This document shows, in pieces, positions 15,022 to 24,648 of a stretch of DNA of 64,000 nucleotides. Positions within the stretch are counted from its first letter, which is position 1, and every line of letters starts with the position of its first letter. The notes below the pieces were generated by a model. The model worked only from the letters and a program-made list of their open reading frames with translations, was not told the origin of the DNA and did not search any database. This DNA comes from Oenococcus kitaharae. GTDB taxonomy: Bacteria; Bacillota; Bacilli; Lactobacillales; Lactobacillaceae. The position numbers and the translations under genes were made by a program. The DNA is taken from NCBI RefSeq assembly GCF_025758695.1, contig NZ_JANJQP010000001.1, positions 1 to 64,000 on the forward strand, given 5' to 3'.

Positions 15022-15513
15022 TTATGCAAAGGTTGTCAAATCTTTCATGTAAAACAGATCCATGCTGTTGTGCAAAGAACCCGACAAGGCAGCGGGCAAT
15101 TTTTTAAAGGCGAGCTTTTCATAGATATGTACGGCGGCTTTTAAACGATGATGCGTCTCCAAATAGACGGACAAATAGCCGGCATGCTTGGCAAAAACCA
15201 AGGCCTGATGCAGCAGATCGTAACTATAATGTTGGCCTTTTACCTGATCGGATAAATACAATTTTTGAAGTTCGGCGATATGATGCGTGCTATCGAATTC
15301 GGCGATCCCGCAGCCGCCAAGCGCGTTGTCTTGTTCATCCGTTAATACGAAGTAGGCACGATTTTTGGCCGCAGCGTAAAAACGGCTTAAATGAGCCAAC
15401 TCTGGATCAAAGTATGCGGTTCCTGGGATGTCCAGTGCGAAGTGTTTTAAATTATTTTGGATGATGGCTTTTAAAGGCGCATCATCTCTAGCCTGAATGT
15501 CTCTTATCTGCAT
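15022..15513 (-). CDS. GNAT family N-acetyltransferase
   Basis: This 163-residue protein has the GNAT fold. It begins MQIRDIQARDDAPLKAII; a beta4 region (ELQKLYLSD) is followed by a degenerate acetyl-CoA loop (VKGQHYSYDLL), and it ends with the VHIYEKLAFKKL segment. Substrate unknown. It is tail-to-tail with RNA copy B: its stop lies 3 bp after that RNA's terminator, which may affect both transcripts. Confidence 0.8.
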   Translation of the reverse strand: MQIRDIQARDDAPLKAIIQNNLKHFALDIPGTAYFDPELAHLSRFYAAAKNRAYFVLTDEQDNALGGCGIAEFDSTHHIAELQKLYLSDQVKGQHYSYDLLHQALVFAKHAGYLSVYLETHHRLKAAVHIYEKLAFKKLPAALSGSLHNSMDLFYMKDLTTFA

Positions 15514-15574
15514 GCTCTACTCGTTTTTGATTATCTCGTTTATAAAATCTTACCGCATCTAAAAAAGAACGTAA

Positions 15575-15603
15575 CAAAAAAGCCCGCGCATGCAGGCTTT
15601 TTC
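15575..15603 (-). terminator. Intrinsic terminator of the SDR gene
   Basis: GGC/GCC stem with A-run on the plus strand and T-run on the minus strand (AAAAAAGCC...GGCTTTTT), directly after the stop of the 15614-16393 gene. Confidence 0.75.
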
Positions 15604-15613
15604 AATCAGAAAA

Positions 15614-16477
<864 letters not shown>

Positions 16478-16501
16478 TTAAATGAAAATTTCCAAAGTCT
16501 G

Positions 16502-16942
16502 TTATTTAGTCTCTGCAATTGATTGTTTTCTAGACAATTTGATGTCGGAAACAATATCTTGCAAGGAAATCACAGCCATTTTGGCCTGTGCAGCGTTTTG
16601 TATTTCGTCATAATAGTGGTGAACAATAGTCGGAATTTGTTTGCCGATCGGGCAATCCGGCGAGGTATGCTGGTCAATTTTAAGAAGCTCAGGGTGTTCA
16701 TCCAAGGCCAAATAGATATCCAGCAGCGAAATTTTATTTGCCGGCCTGGACAACATAGGCTGAGTCGCGCCTTGTACGGTATTGATCAGGCCCGCTTTGG
16801 ACAAACGGCTCATAATACGTCTTACCAGACTAGGGGCAGTCTGGAGGCTTTCTGCAATTTGAGCACTTTTAACTTGGGATTTGTTGTTGATTGCGATATA
16901 AGCCAGCACATGAGTGGCATCACAAAGCTGTGTATTAGCCAT
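16502..16942 (-). CDS. Rrf2 family transcriptional regulator
   Basis: This winged-helix regulator of about 146 residues has the HTH region SAQIAESLQTAPSLVRRIMS and the SLLDIYLALD segment of the Rrf2 family. It has a Cys near the N-terminus (TQLCDATH) and one in SPDCPIGKQ, but not the three clustered Cys of iron-sulfur IscR, so it resembles YwnA-type redox sensors. The start MANTQ follows GAAAGGATT. It is divergent from the nitroreductase gene, which it probably controls via the inverted repeat at 17052-17072. Confidence 0.82.
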   Translation of the reverse strand: MANTQLCDATHVLAYIAINNKSQVKSAQIAESLQTAPSLVRRIMSRLSKAGLINTVQGATQPMLSRPANKISLLDIYLALDEHPELLKIDQHTSPDCPIGKQIPTIVHHYYDEIQNAAQAKMAVISLQDIVSDIKLSRKQSIAETK

Positions 16943-17017
16943 AATCCTTTCTTTCACCTTAATAGTTGTCACTTATTATATAACACATTCTTTGTCAACA
17001 AGGCTCTTTGAAGCTCA

Positions 17018-17046
17018 TTGACAAGTGATATTGGCAGGCATAGAAT
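17018..17046 (+). promoter_or_regulatory. Consensus promoter of the nitroreductase gene
   Basis: TTGACA (17018-17023), 17 bp, TAGAAT (17041-17046). Confidence 0.8.
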
Positions 17047-17051
17047 CTAAC

Positions 17052-17072
17052 ATGTTATAAAAAAAGTAACAT
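17052..17072 (+). promoter_or_regulatory. Inverted repeat, candidate Rrf2 operator
   Basis: ATGTTAT (17052-17058) and AGTAACAT (17065-17072) sit just after the -10, a position suited to repression. Confidence 0.5.
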
Positions 17073-17104
17073 CTTAATCTAAAAATATGGGAGATTCTAT
17101 CAGT

Positions 17105-17713
17105 ATGATTGATCACAGTTACCTTGAATTATTGAAAAGCCGGCGTTCCATTCGGACTATCGGAAAGAACGTCAATTACAGCAAAGAAGAAATTACGGAT
17201 TTGGTTGAGCAAGTCATTAAAGAATCGCCAACGGCTTTTAATAACCAGACTGTGCGGTCCATCATTTTATTTGGCAAGTCATCTGATCTGGTCTGGGAAA
17301 TTATCGCAGAACGCTTGAAAGCAGAAGTACCCAACCAAGAGGCATATGAGCAGACAAAGGCTAAGATTGACGCTTTTAAGGCTGGTTTTGGTACAATTCT
17401 TTATTTCTCGGATCAGCCGACGATTGAAAAAGATATGGCACAATTTACCCTTTATAAAGATAATTTCCGAGATTGGTCTGAACAGGGGCTAGGCGGAGCT
17501 GAAATCAATGTCTGGACAGCCTTGGCTAATGTTGGGCTAGGAGCCAGTCTGCAGCACTACAATCCTTTAATTGATGATCAGATCAAACAAGCCTTTCAAG
17601 TTCCCGACGGCTGGATTTTAAGAGCACAAATGCCTTTTGGGTCTATTGAAGCACCGGCTGACGATAAAGATTATCTGGCAGATGATCTGCGTTTTAAAGT
17701 ACGCTATAACTAA
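17105..17713 (+). CDS. Nitroreductase family protein
   Basis: This FMN enzyme of about 202 residues belongs to the nitroreductase family (SRRSIRTIG near the N-terminus for FMN binding; LGGAEINVWTALANVGLGASLQ split over the core helices; PFGSIEAPADDKDY near the end). It resembles small Gram-positive nitroreductases related to YdgI/HBN1. ATG 17105 is preferred because GGGAG (17089-17093) precedes it; ATG 17087 has no site. The divergent Rrf2 regulator suggests redox- or electrophile-induced expression. Confidence 0.87.
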   Translation: MIDHSYLELLKSRRSIRTIGKNVNYSKEEITDLVEQVIKESPTAFNNQTVRSIILFGKSSDLVWEIIAERLKAEVPNQEAYEQTKAKIDAFKAGFGTILYFSDQPTIEKDMAQFTLYKDNFRDWSEQGLGGAEINVWTALANVGLGASLQHYNPLIDDQIKQAFQVPDGWILRAQMPFGSIEAPADDKDYLADDLRFKVRYN

Positions 17714-17745
17714 AATTTAGACCAATTATTTGTGATTTTTGTCTA

Positions 17746-17774
17746 TTGACATGCTCCTTCAACTAAAATATGGG
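17746..17774 (+). promoter_or_regulatory. Promoter of the aldo/keto reductase gene
   Basis: TTGACA (17746-17751), 17 bp, TATGGG (17769-17774); the start of transcription would lie just before the GGAGG at 17778. Confidence 0.55.
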
Positions 17775-17793
17775 TCATGGAGGCATTAAATTC

Positions 17794-18624
17794 ATGGAAA
17801 ATTATGTATTAAGCGACGGATTGCGTTTGCCTAAAGTTGGTTTTGGTACTTACCTGCTGAACGGTACACAAGGGGTGAATACGATTGTTTCCGGCATTCA
17901 GGCTGGTTATCGTTTGCTGGATTCTGCTTTTAATTATGAAAATGAAGGCGCATTAGGTCAAGCTGTTAAACGGGCTGGCATCAATCGTGCCGACTTGATT
18001 ATTACTTCTAAATTACCAGGCAGGCACTATGGCTTTCAAGATGCGATCAGCACGATTCAGGAATCACTTTATCGAGCAGGATTGGATTATTACGATCTGT
18101 ATCTGCTGCACTGGCCTAATCCTAAGCGCGGCCAATATGTCGAAGCTTGGCAGGCACTGATTCAAGCTCAGAAATTTGGCTTGATTCGCTCGATTGGGGT
18201 CTGCAATTTTCTGCCTGAACACTTAGACAAGTTGGAAAAAGAGACAGGCGTTATGCCTGTAATTAACCAAATTGAGCTCCACCCATACTTCAATCAGCAA
18301 TCACAGCGCGATTATGACACAAAGCACAATATTTTGACTGAAGACTGGAGCCCGTTAGGACGTGCCAGTCAAATGCTGAAAAACGATACGTTAATTAAAT
18401 TAGCAGCTAAATACAATAAAAATGTCGGCCAACTGATTCTCCGTTGGGAAGTGCAATTGGGAACATTGCCGATTCCTAAAGCATCGTCTCCGGCACGTCA
18501 GTTCGGCAACATGGACCTGTTCGACTTTGTGATTTCAGATGGTGATATGTCGATAATTAATAGTCTGACAAAACCCGATGGCCGAAGCGATAATCAGGAT
18601 CCAGCCGAGTATGAAGAGTTTTAA
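17794..18624 (+). CDS. Aldo/keto reductase
   Basis: This AKR5-like NADPH-dependent reductase has about 276 residues. The catalytic tetrad is visible: Asp and Tyr in LLDSAFNYENEG, Lys in IITSKLPG and His in YLLHWPNP. The C-terminal cofactor motif reads IPKASSPAR. It belongs to the 2,5-diketo-D-gluconate reductase-like group common in lactic acid bacteria; the physiological aldehyde is unknown. The start at 17794 follows GGAGG by 10-11 bases. It is monocistronic, with a terminator behind. Confidence 0.88.
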   Translation: MENYVLSDGLRLPKVGFGTYLLNGTQGVNTIVSGIQAGYRLLDSAFNYENEGALGQAVKRAGINRADLIITSKLPGRHYGFQDAISTIQESLYRAGLDYYDLYLLHWPNPKRGQYVEAWQALIQAQKFGLIRSIGVCNFLPEHLDKLEKETGVMPVINQIELHPYFNQQSQRDYDTKHNILTEDWSPLGRASQMLKNDTLIKLAAKYNKNVGQLILRWEVQLGTLPIPKASSPARQFGNMDLFDFVISDGDMSIINSLTKPDGRSDNQDPAEYEEF

Positions 18625-18634
18625 AAATTTATTA

Positions 18635-18666
18635 AAAACGTTGGCAGAAAACTGTCAGCGTTTTTT
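18635..18666. terminator. Bidirectional terminator between convergent genes
   Basis: AAAACGTTGGCAG and CTGTCAGCGTTTTTT pair with one mismatch, with A- and T-runs on either side. Confidence 0.8.
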
Positions 18667-19635
18667 ATTGATTGTCTCCGGCAGCCAAAAAGGGTAGCTG
18701 CTTCTGGAAAAATGAACCTGATAATTTTCTTGATCGATTGATTTGCCGTCTACTTGTGCAGTTTGCCTGCTGTTGACTTCAATCGTAAAATCGTGTGTTA
18801 ACAAAGCATTATCAACAGCTTTCATATGATATTGAAAACCGCCGAAAATAATTGCCAGCATGTCGATAATGATTTGGAACAGATGGTGTCTTTGAAACAG
18901 CACGAATTTCAGATTATTTTCATGCAGTTTTGCATCCGGCGCTACTTTAATACCACCACCAAAGTAGGGATGATTGGTGACGATCATCAGATAGGCTTTG
19001 GCATAGCTTTTAGTCAGATCCAGTCCTTGGATTTTGGCTGAGAAACCCTTGGTTTGAAAAATGGTAAACACAGCTGCAATCAAATAACTAATTGCGCCCA
19101 AGCCAATGTGATTCAATAGATTTTTGTAGGAGGATTGATTAGCCCTTTTTAAAACAGAACCGTCAAAACCAATGCCAAAACTGTTCATAAAGAAACGCTT
19201 AGGCTGATTGTCTTGTAGCTGATAACTACCGATATTGATCGGTTGGGAATGTGTCGTCCGTAAGAGGTCAGAAAGGCCTTGTTTCCAGTGACTCGCTGAT
19301 TTCAGTCCAGCGCCGCGAGCAAAGTCATTGCCAGAGCCTGCAGGGATATAGGCTAACGGCAACGGATATTGGCGCTTAGCTTCAATCAGGCCATTAAGGA
19401 CTTCATGCAGCGTGCCATCGCCGCCAAAAGCCAAGACAACGACATCTGACTCTTTGTCTGGGAGACTGCTGGCTAAATCATAAGCCAGATCTTCCGGTGC
19501 GCCAGGGTAGGCAGAAAGCAGGACGGATAGACGAACATTCATCCCGATCATGTGTTCTTGAATCTGCTGCCAGATTTTATAACCTCGATAATTACCGGCA
19601 TGCTGATTCACGATTGCATAAAAATGTGCACGCAT
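18655..19635 (-). CDS. Diacylglycerol kinase-family lipid kinase
   Basis: This 326-residue protein of the DagK/YegS family has the nucleotide motif GGDGTLHEVLNG (71-82) and the PAGSGNDFARG motif. It probably phosphorylates diacylglycerol or a related lipid at the membrane. A -10 TACAAT lies 8 bp before the ATG and there is no good ribosome binding site, so the mRNA may be almost leaderless. Confidence 0.87.
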   Translation of the reverse strand: MRAHFYAIVNQHAGNYRGYKIWQQIQEHMIGMNVRLSVLLSAYPGAPEDLAYDLASSLPDKESDVVVLAFGGDGTLHEVLNGLIEAKRQYPLPLAYIPAGSGNDFARGAGLKSASHWKQGLSDLLRTTHSQPINIGSYQLQDNQPKRFFMNSFGIGFDGSVLKRANQSSYKNLLNHIGLGAISYLIAAVFTIFQTKGFSAKIQGLDLTKSYAKAYLMIVTNHPYFGGGIKVAPDAKLHENNLKFVLFQRHHLFQIIIDMLAIIFGGFQYHMKAVDNALLTHDFTIEVNSRQTAQVDGKSIDQENYQVHFSRSSYPFWLPETINKKR

Positions 19636-19987
19636 AATTCTTAATTGTATGCTTTTAACTGCTGAAAGTGCTATTTTGACACAGTCCTATCGGATGGAAA
19701 ACGCAAATGAGTACTTAATCTGAGTTAAAAAAATTGATTTTTTTTGAACAAAAAAGCAATTTTGACCCTTTTTTTATAAATTTGTATATTACAAGTGGGT
19801 GATAATTCGCTGTTTGTTTTAACTTATTAAAAAAGTTTAAAGTGAAAAATAGTCTTAAGTTCAAATATTACAAAAGTTTATCCCTTTTTTAAGGCTTATT
19901 GCTATATACAATTAAAAACCTGTGTTACAAAAAGACAATCTAAATGATATTTTGCAGTAATTTTCGGGCGGGAACATTGTTCTTGCA
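19636..19987. other. AT-rich intergenic region before the Apf-like gene
   Basis: This is 350 bp, very AT-rich, with long A and T runs and several TTACA/TGTTA-like half sites. No gene or clear terminator is visible. It presumably holds the divergent promoters of the lipid kinase and the secreted protein. No convincing WalR site pair was found. Confidence 0.5.
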
Positions 19988-20611
19988 ATGAAACATATTA
20001 CCGTCAATACTGTTGCCAGATCTATGATCTTGGCCGCAGTCGTCATGTCCGGACATTTCCAGGCCTCGACTATCACCACTGCGCAGGGAGTTTTAAATGG
20101 TCAGGGCAAATTCCAAAAACAAATAAATAGTTTATCTTCGGCTCATGTTGTTGAACAAAATTCGATTAACGATCAATTTGCAATCAGAGCTGAAGCTGAT
20201 AAAAAAATTGCTGCACAAGAAGCAGCAAAGAAAGAGGCTGAACAAAAAAAAGCCCAAGAAGCCAAACAAGCAGCTGAGGCAAAGGCACAAGCACAACGCG
20301 CAGCCGAACAGAGAGCAGCAGCTCAACGGGCTGCCCAAGTTCGTCCAACCAGTTATCAAGTCAATTCTGCTGCATCAAGCGGCAGTTACGGCGTTACGGG
20401 AAATGCATCCAAAGAATGGATTAAATCAATCGAGTCCGGTGGCAATCCTAATGCAGCTAACGGCCAATATCAGGGCTTGTTCCAAATGGGTTCACAGGCT
20501 GCAGCTAGTTACGGCGGCTATTCGGGTTCGGCAGCAGATCGTTATGTTGCGGCACGCTATGGATCGTGGGAAGCCGCAGCTGAGCACCATCGTATTTACG
20601 GCTGGTATTAA
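19988..20611 (+). CDS. Secreted Apf-like protein with coiled coil and transglycosylase-like C-terminus
   Basis: This 207-residue protein has an N-terminal export signal (hydrophobic RSMILAAVVMSGHF, about 11-24). An Ala/Glu/Lys/Gln-rich coiled coil follows (about 60-118), then a C-terminal domain of about 70 residues beginning WIKSIESGGNPNAANG and ending RYGSWEAAAEHHRIYGWY. That end is characteristic of aggregation-promoting factors, which carry a lysozyme/transglycosylase-like fold with a conserved Glu (IESGG). It likely acts on or binds peptidoglycan outside the cell. There is no good ribosome binding site; ACATTG lies near 19974, as before the second such gene at 51854. Confidence 0.75.
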   Translation: MKHITVNTVARSMILAAVVMSGHFQASTITTAQGVLNGQGKFQKQINSLSSAHVVEQNSINDQFAIRAEADKKIAAQEAAKKEAEQKKAQEAKQAAEAKAQAQRAAEQRAAAQRAAQVRPTSYQVNSAASSGSYGVTGNASKEWIKSIESGGNPNAANGQYQGLFQMGSQAAASYGGYSGSAADRYVAARYGSWEAAAEHHRIYGWY

Positions 20612-20619
20612 ATGAGTGA

Positions 20620-20650
20620 AATGCTTCTTGAATTGGAGCATTTTTTTTCG
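20620..20650 (+). terminator. Terminator of the Apf-like gene
   Basis: ATGCTTC...GGAGCAT followed by eight T. Confidence 0.8.
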
Positions 20651-20670
20651 TCCTGTTTTAGAATATGACT

Positions 20671-21975
20671 ATGCTAAATGATCAGAAACACTTACTGGTA
20701 GTTTCTTTTGACGCTTTGGGAGAACTGGATACAAAGAACCATTTGGATTTAATGCCGAATTTAAAAGCCTTGATTGATAGTGGCACGCATGTCGAAAAAG
20801 TATTTGGCATCTATCCGACCCTGACTTATCCGAGCCATACGACAATTGCGACAGGAGACTATCCCAGTCGGCACGGTATTGTGAATAATACGCTGACGCA
20901 ATTATCCCGCGGGCTATCGCCTGATTGGTATTGGTGGGCTAAGTATATTAAAAAACCGACGCTTTACCAATTAGCTCATGAAAATAAGATGACTGTGGCA
21001 GCGTTTTTGTGGCCTGTTACGGCAGGCAGCCCGGCCATTAAATATAATATTGCTGAAATTTTTCCTAATCGAATTTGGCAGAATCAATATACGCAGTCTT
21101 TTCGCGCTAGCTCGCCTTTTTTTACGATTCACATGAATTCGTTGTTTGGCAAAATGCGTCATGGTATTTCACAGCCGCAATTGGATGACTTTGTCACAGC
21201 ATCGGCTGTCTGGACACTGAGACACAAATTTCCGAATCTGACCCTGATTCATTTGGTAGATTTGGATTCAATGCGTCACCATTATGGCGTCGAATCACCG
21301 GAAGCATTGGCAGCCTTGTCGCGCTTGGACACACATCTTGGTTTGATGATTGAGGCACTCAAAGAAGACGGCCGCTTTAACGAGACGAATATTGTCGTTT
21401 TAGGTGATCACTATCAAATTAATGTCAGTCGCATGATCCATTTGAATTATCTGTTCAAACAAAATTCTTGGCTGGACTATGATGCCAATAAAGGCATCAT
21501 TACAGACTGGCAGGTGCTAGCTAAGACAACAGACGGGTCGACCTATATCTATCTGAAAGATCCAAAAAAGGCCGCCGGAATCGCACATTTGATTAAAGAT
21601 CATGCCGGTGCGGGTGTTGAAAAAGTCTACACGCATGATGAACTGGTCAAAATGGGCGCTGATGCCAATGCGGATTTAATGGTCGAGGCCAAGCCGGGTT
21701 ATTATTTCACCGATGAAGCGGCTGTTAACAATTTAATCGAAGAAGTTGATCCAAGGACGATTGGTCAGACGGATCGTTATCACGCTGTCCACGGTTTTTT
21801 GCCAGCAAAAAAAGATTATCAGACAACACTGATTTTGTCCGGACCCGGTATTAAAGAAGGGCACACCGTCAAACAGGCCCGTCTAATTGACGAGGCACCG
21901 ACTTTTGCACGCATACTCGGGCTTCAATTCAAGGAGGCAATTGATGGCAGCACAATCGACGATGTCTTCAAATAA
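20671..21975 (+). CDS. Alkaline phosphatase superfamily phosphodiesterase
   Basis: This protein of about 434 residues is of the type I phosphodiesterase/nucleotide pyrophosphatase group. Metal and nucleophile motifs: VVSFDALGE near the N-terminus, YPTLTYPSHTTIATG with the nucleophile Thr/Ser region, DLDSMRHHYG, LGDHYQIN and HAVHGFLPA near the end. It likely hydrolyses a phosphodiester in the cytoplasm; no signal peptide. TAGAAT (20659-20664) lies 6 bp before ATG 20671, so it appears leaderless; ATG 20665 directly abuts the -10. Confidence 0.82.
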   Translation: MLNDQKHLLVVSFDALGELDTKNHLDLMPNLKALIDSGTHVEKVFGIYPTLTYPSHTTIATGDYPSRHGIVNNTLTQLSRGLSPDWYWWAKYIKKPTLYQLAHENKMTVAAFLWPVTAGSPAIKYNIAEIFPNRIWQNQYTQSFRASSPFFTIHMNSLFGKMRHGISQPQLDDFVTASAVWTLRHKFPNLTLIHLVDLDSMRHHYGVESPEALAALSRLDTHLGLMIEALKEDGRFNETNIVVLGDHYQINVSRMIHLNYLFKQNSWLDYDANKGIITDWQVLAKTTDGSTYIYLKDPKKAAGIAHLIKDHAGAGVEKVYTHDELVKMGADANADLMVEAKPGYYFTDEAAVNNLIEEVDPRTIGQTDRYHAVHGFLPAKKDYQTTLILSGPGIKEGHTVKQARLIDEAPTFARILGLQFKEAIDGSTIDDVFK

Positions 21976-23239
21976 GCAGGATAAAGCAGTCGAAAACAGG
22001 CGGTTAAATAAAAGTGAATGGTCTTGGATTTTATATGATTGGGCTAATTCCAGTTTCGGCATTATTGTCGTCACGGCTGTTCTACCAATATTTTTAATGT
22101 CGGTCGGCCAAAACAGCGGGTATTCGCAAGCGTCTTCGGCAGCCTTTTGGTCTTATGCTAATTCCATCTCGACATTATTGGTTGCTTTTTTGGCACCTCT
22201 GCTTGGTGCATTGGCAGATTTCGCAGGAATGAAACGAAAATTATTCAGCAGTTTTACAATCATTGGGATTACAGCCACAGCTGCTCTGGTTTTGGCAGGG
22301 GATCAGCGTTTCTGGCTGCTTCTTGGAATTTTTGTGATTGCTAATATCGGTTATTCAGCCGGCAATATTTTTTACGATTCATACTTAATCGATGTCACGA
22401 CTGATGATCGCATGGATAAGGTGAGTTCGGCTGGTTACGGTTGGGGATATATGGGCGGTCTCCTGCCTTTTTCGGTTTTTTACGGTATGGTAGCTAGTGG
22501 ACTTTTAAAAGGCAACACAGCTTATTATGCGGCCTTTTTGATTGCCGCAATTTGGTGGTTGCTCTGGACGCTGCCATTTTGGCAGAATGTCAGGCAAAAA
22601 AGCAGCCTGCCCCTGCCTGAGCATGCTTTCCGCTCGGCCGTTCAGGAAATTGCAGGGACCGTGAAACATTTTAAAGAAAAGGAGTATCGGCAACTGGCTG
22701 TGTTTTTGCTAGCTTATTTTTTCTACATTGATGGTGTTAACACGATTTTTACGGTTGCTTCGCCATTTGGTCTAGCAGTCGGGATTCAACCGTCGCAGTT
22801 ATTGATTGTCTTGCTGGTTGTTCAGCTGCTGGCCTTTCCATTTTCGATTTTATATGGTTATTTGGGCAAACGGGTAGGGACAAAACGCATGCTGATTGTT
22901 GGTGTCTGCATCTACCTCTTAATTGTCTGCTACGCTTTATTTATTAATTCTGTTCTAGAATTTTGGATTTTAGCGGTGCTGGTGGGAACTTCTCAAGGCG
23001 GCATTCAGGCTTTGAGCCGTTCCTATTTTGGCAAACTGCTCCCCAAAGAACATGCTTCGGAGTTTTTTGGCTTTTTCAATATTTTTGGTAAATTTTCCGC
23101 GATTATCGGCCCATTTCTCTTTGGTGTGACAGCCCAATTTTCTGGACATGTCCAAATTGGTGCCTTTAGCATGGCTATTTTATTCCTGCTGGGGCTGATT
23201 CTTTTGGTTACTGTCAAAGAAAATTCAGAAAAGGCTTGA
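21944..23239 (+). CDS. MFS transporter, UMF1/Atg22-like family
   Basis: This membrane carrier of about 431 residues has twelve hydrophobic segments. It starts with the family-typical ILYDWANSSFGIIVVTAV region (about 23-40) and has a GALADFAGMKRK loop 2-3 motif. ATG 21944 follows AAGGAGG (21931-21937) and overlaps the end of the phosphodiesterase gene by 32 bp, so the two are one operon. UMF1 members are linked to amino acid or metabolite efflux; substrate unknown. A tRNA gene follows closely. Confidence 0.82.
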   Translation: MAAQSTMSSNKQDKAVENRRLNKSEWSWILYDWANSSFGIIVVTAVLPIFLMSVGQNSGYSQASSAAFWSYANSISTLLVAFLAPLLGALADFAGMKRKLFSSFTIIGITATAALVLAGDQRFWLLLGIFVIANIGYSAGNIFYDSYLIDVTTDDRMDKVSSAGYGWGYMGGLLPFSVFYGMVASGLLKGNTAYYAAFLIAAIWWLLWTLPFWQNVRQKSSLPLPEHAFRSAVQEIAGTVKHFKEKEYRQLAVFLLAYFFYIDGVNTIFTVASPFGLAVGIQPSQLLIVLLVVQLLAFPFSILYGYLGKRVGTKRMLIVGVCIYLLIVCYALFINSVLEFWILAVLVGTSQGGIQALSRSYFGKLLPKEHASEFFGFFNIFGKFSAIIGPFLFGVTAQFSGHVQIGAFSMAILFLLGLILLVTVKENSEKA

Positions 23240-23297
23240 CCTTCGGCTCGTTTTCCCGTACTATATTTACGTTGCTTCATTGCGACACTGACCATTT

Positions 23298-23369
23298 GGC
23301 TCGATGGTCAAGCGGCTAAGACGTCGCCCTTTCACGGCGAAATCTCGGGTTCGATTCCCGATCGAGCTA
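23298..23369 (+). tRNA. tRNA-Glu (TTC)
   Basis: The acceptor stem is GGCTCGA/TCGAGCT with a G1-U72 pair. The anticodon loop CTTTCAC gives anticodon TTC, and the T arm is TCGGG-TTCGATT-CCCGA. The discriminator is A and CCA is not encoded. A 16 bp-class terminator follows immediately. Confidence 0.93.
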
Positions 23370-23371
23370 CT

Positions 23372-23408
23372 AAAAAAACGTTACAAGAAATCTTGTAACG
23401 TTTTTTTG
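23372..23408. terminator. Bidirectional terminator behind tRNA-Glu
   Basis: AAAAAAACGTTACAAG...CTTGTAACGTTTTTTT forms a long perfect stem serving the tRNA and the convergent gene. Confidence 0.92.
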
Positions 23409-23411
23409 TTT

Positions 23412-23738
23412 TTAAGCACCAATAATTAAACGGCTGATCTTGTCGCCGGCAACCGTCATTGCCATGTCGCTGGTGCCATTATAGCCGCCCCCGGTTACCT
23501 TTAAGGTAACAATATATTCATCGCTTTTGGAACCGTCTTTGATCGAGACGAAATCGAAATGGCTGTGCTTACCGATATTGTCACTGCGATTCCAAGAAGC
23601 GACACCATTGTGCCCGCTAAAAACGCGTCCCCAATCTTCAAGATAAGCGTCTGGTGTAAAGGCGTTAACGAATGCTGTATCGTTGGCCTCGTTGGTTGCT
23701 GTGATAAATGAATGAATTGCCTGAGGAATTGCTGTCAT
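23412..23738 (-). CDS. NTF2/SnoaL-like protein
   Basis: This 108-residue protein has a SnoaL-like cone fold (HSFITATNEANDTAFVNAF; AYLEDWGRVFSGHNGV split over the first strands). Such proteins are small ligand-binding or isomerase domains with varied roles. The gene start overlaps the stop of the SDR gene by 4 bp (ATGA), so it is coupled to it and under the same TetR control. Function unknown. Confidence 0.75.
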   Translation of the reverse strand: MTAIPQAIHSFITATNEANDTAFVNAFTPDAYLEDWGRVFSGHNGVASWNRSDNIGKHSHFDFVSIKDGSKSDEYIVTLKVTGGGYNGTSDMAMTVAGDKISRLIIGA

Positions 23739-24520
23739 GCTTTTTGCCCTGCTTTCTGATTTGCTTTCGTCATTGACTTTGCGATGCGATTCTCAAAGAA
23801 CATTGGAAAACTGCGTCCCATCAATTGCATTGCTTTGGATTGAGCGACGTTGATGCGTTTTTTGTTCTTGGCCATTCCGGCGATACCGGCTGTGACCAGC
23901 TGATCAGTTGTGATGCCTTGATTTTGAATATTTTTATTGGCTTCAAGACTGGTTCCACGCACCAAAGGCGGTACAAGTTCGACAATGTGCAGCCCGGGCG
24001 CCTGTCTGCTTGCCTGGAAACGCAAGGCGTTTGTAAACATACGCAAACCGGCTTTTGTTGCCGAATAAGTTGGCGTGGCGTGCATGGAAAGATTTGCCAG
24101 TCCGGATGTAATGTTGACGATCATGGATTCTGTTTGTGCACTCAATAGGGGCAGCAATAACTGATCCATCCAAATAGTACCTTTTAGATTAATATCAATC
24201 TCCTCAGTGAGCTCTTCCGGTGCAAGCTTTGGATCAAATAGGTCTTCGGGACGCATAATTCCTGCCGAATTAATGACTATGTTCAGCTTTGGATAATCTT
24301 TTGTCATTGTCTGCACCAGTGATTTAACCGAATCCAGATCTGAAACGTCCGCTGTCAAAGCAACTAAGCCAGGATTTTCAGATAAGACCCGATCAATCTT
24401 CTTTTGAGAACGGCCGGTCACGATGACAGTATTGCCTAATTCAATCAATTTTTTGGCAAAGGCCAAGCCGATGCCGGATGTTCCGCCTGTGATTAAGATG
24501 ATATTATTTGATAATTGCAT
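23735..24520 (-). CDS. Short-chain dehydrogenase (DltE-like)
   Basis: This SDR of about 261 residues has TGGTSGIGLAFAKKL (10-24), NSAGIMRPED and the YSATKAGL catalytic motif, typical of DltE/YvrD-like oxidoreductases. ATG 24520 follows CGGAGAAAAA; a 25-residue extension would run through the operator and is rejected. Two-gene operon with the NTF2-like gene, divergent from a TetR gene, with operators in the promoter. Confidence 0.83.
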   Translation of the reverse strand: MQLSNNIILITGGTSGIGLAFAKKLIELGNTVIVTGRSQKKIDRVLSENPGLVALTADVSDLDSVKSLVQTMTKDYPKLNIVINSAGIMRPEDLFDPKLAPEELTEEIDINLKGTIWMDQLLLPLLSAQTESMIVNITSGLANLSMHATPTYSATKAGLRMFTNALRFQASRQAPGLHIVELVPPLVRGTSLEANKNIQNQGITTDQLVTAGIAGMAKNKKRINVAQSKAMQLMGRSFPMFFENRIAKSMTKANQKAGQKA

Positions 24521-24535
24521 TTTTTCTCCGATAAG

Positions 24536-24628
24536 GTTACAACTTTTATTTTTTGTAACTAAAAACAGCTTAATATTTGAAGTTACAAAAGTCAATGGTT
24601 GTCACTGACATTTTTTTGTTTTTGTAAC
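24536..24628. promoter_or_regulatory. Two inverted GTTACAA operators between SDR and tetR
   Basis: GTTACAA (24536-24542) faces TTGTAAC (24553-24559), and GTTACAA (24582-24588) faces TTGTAAC (24622-24628). The last arm touches the tetR -10. Autoregulation and repression of the divergent SDR operon by the TetR protein are inferred. Confidence 0.65.
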
Positions 24629-24648
24629 TCCTATGCTAAAATAGGGAC

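Noticed and set aside
19636-19987. WalR (YycF) binding sites before the Apf-like gene
   Set aside because: Only single TTACA-like half-sites were found in AT-rich sequence; no proper TGTWAH-N5-TGTWAH pair.
20145-20615. Second long frame within the Apf-like gene
   Set aside because: Caused by the Ala/Lys-rich coiled-coil codons; the other frame has the signal peptide and the family-typical end.
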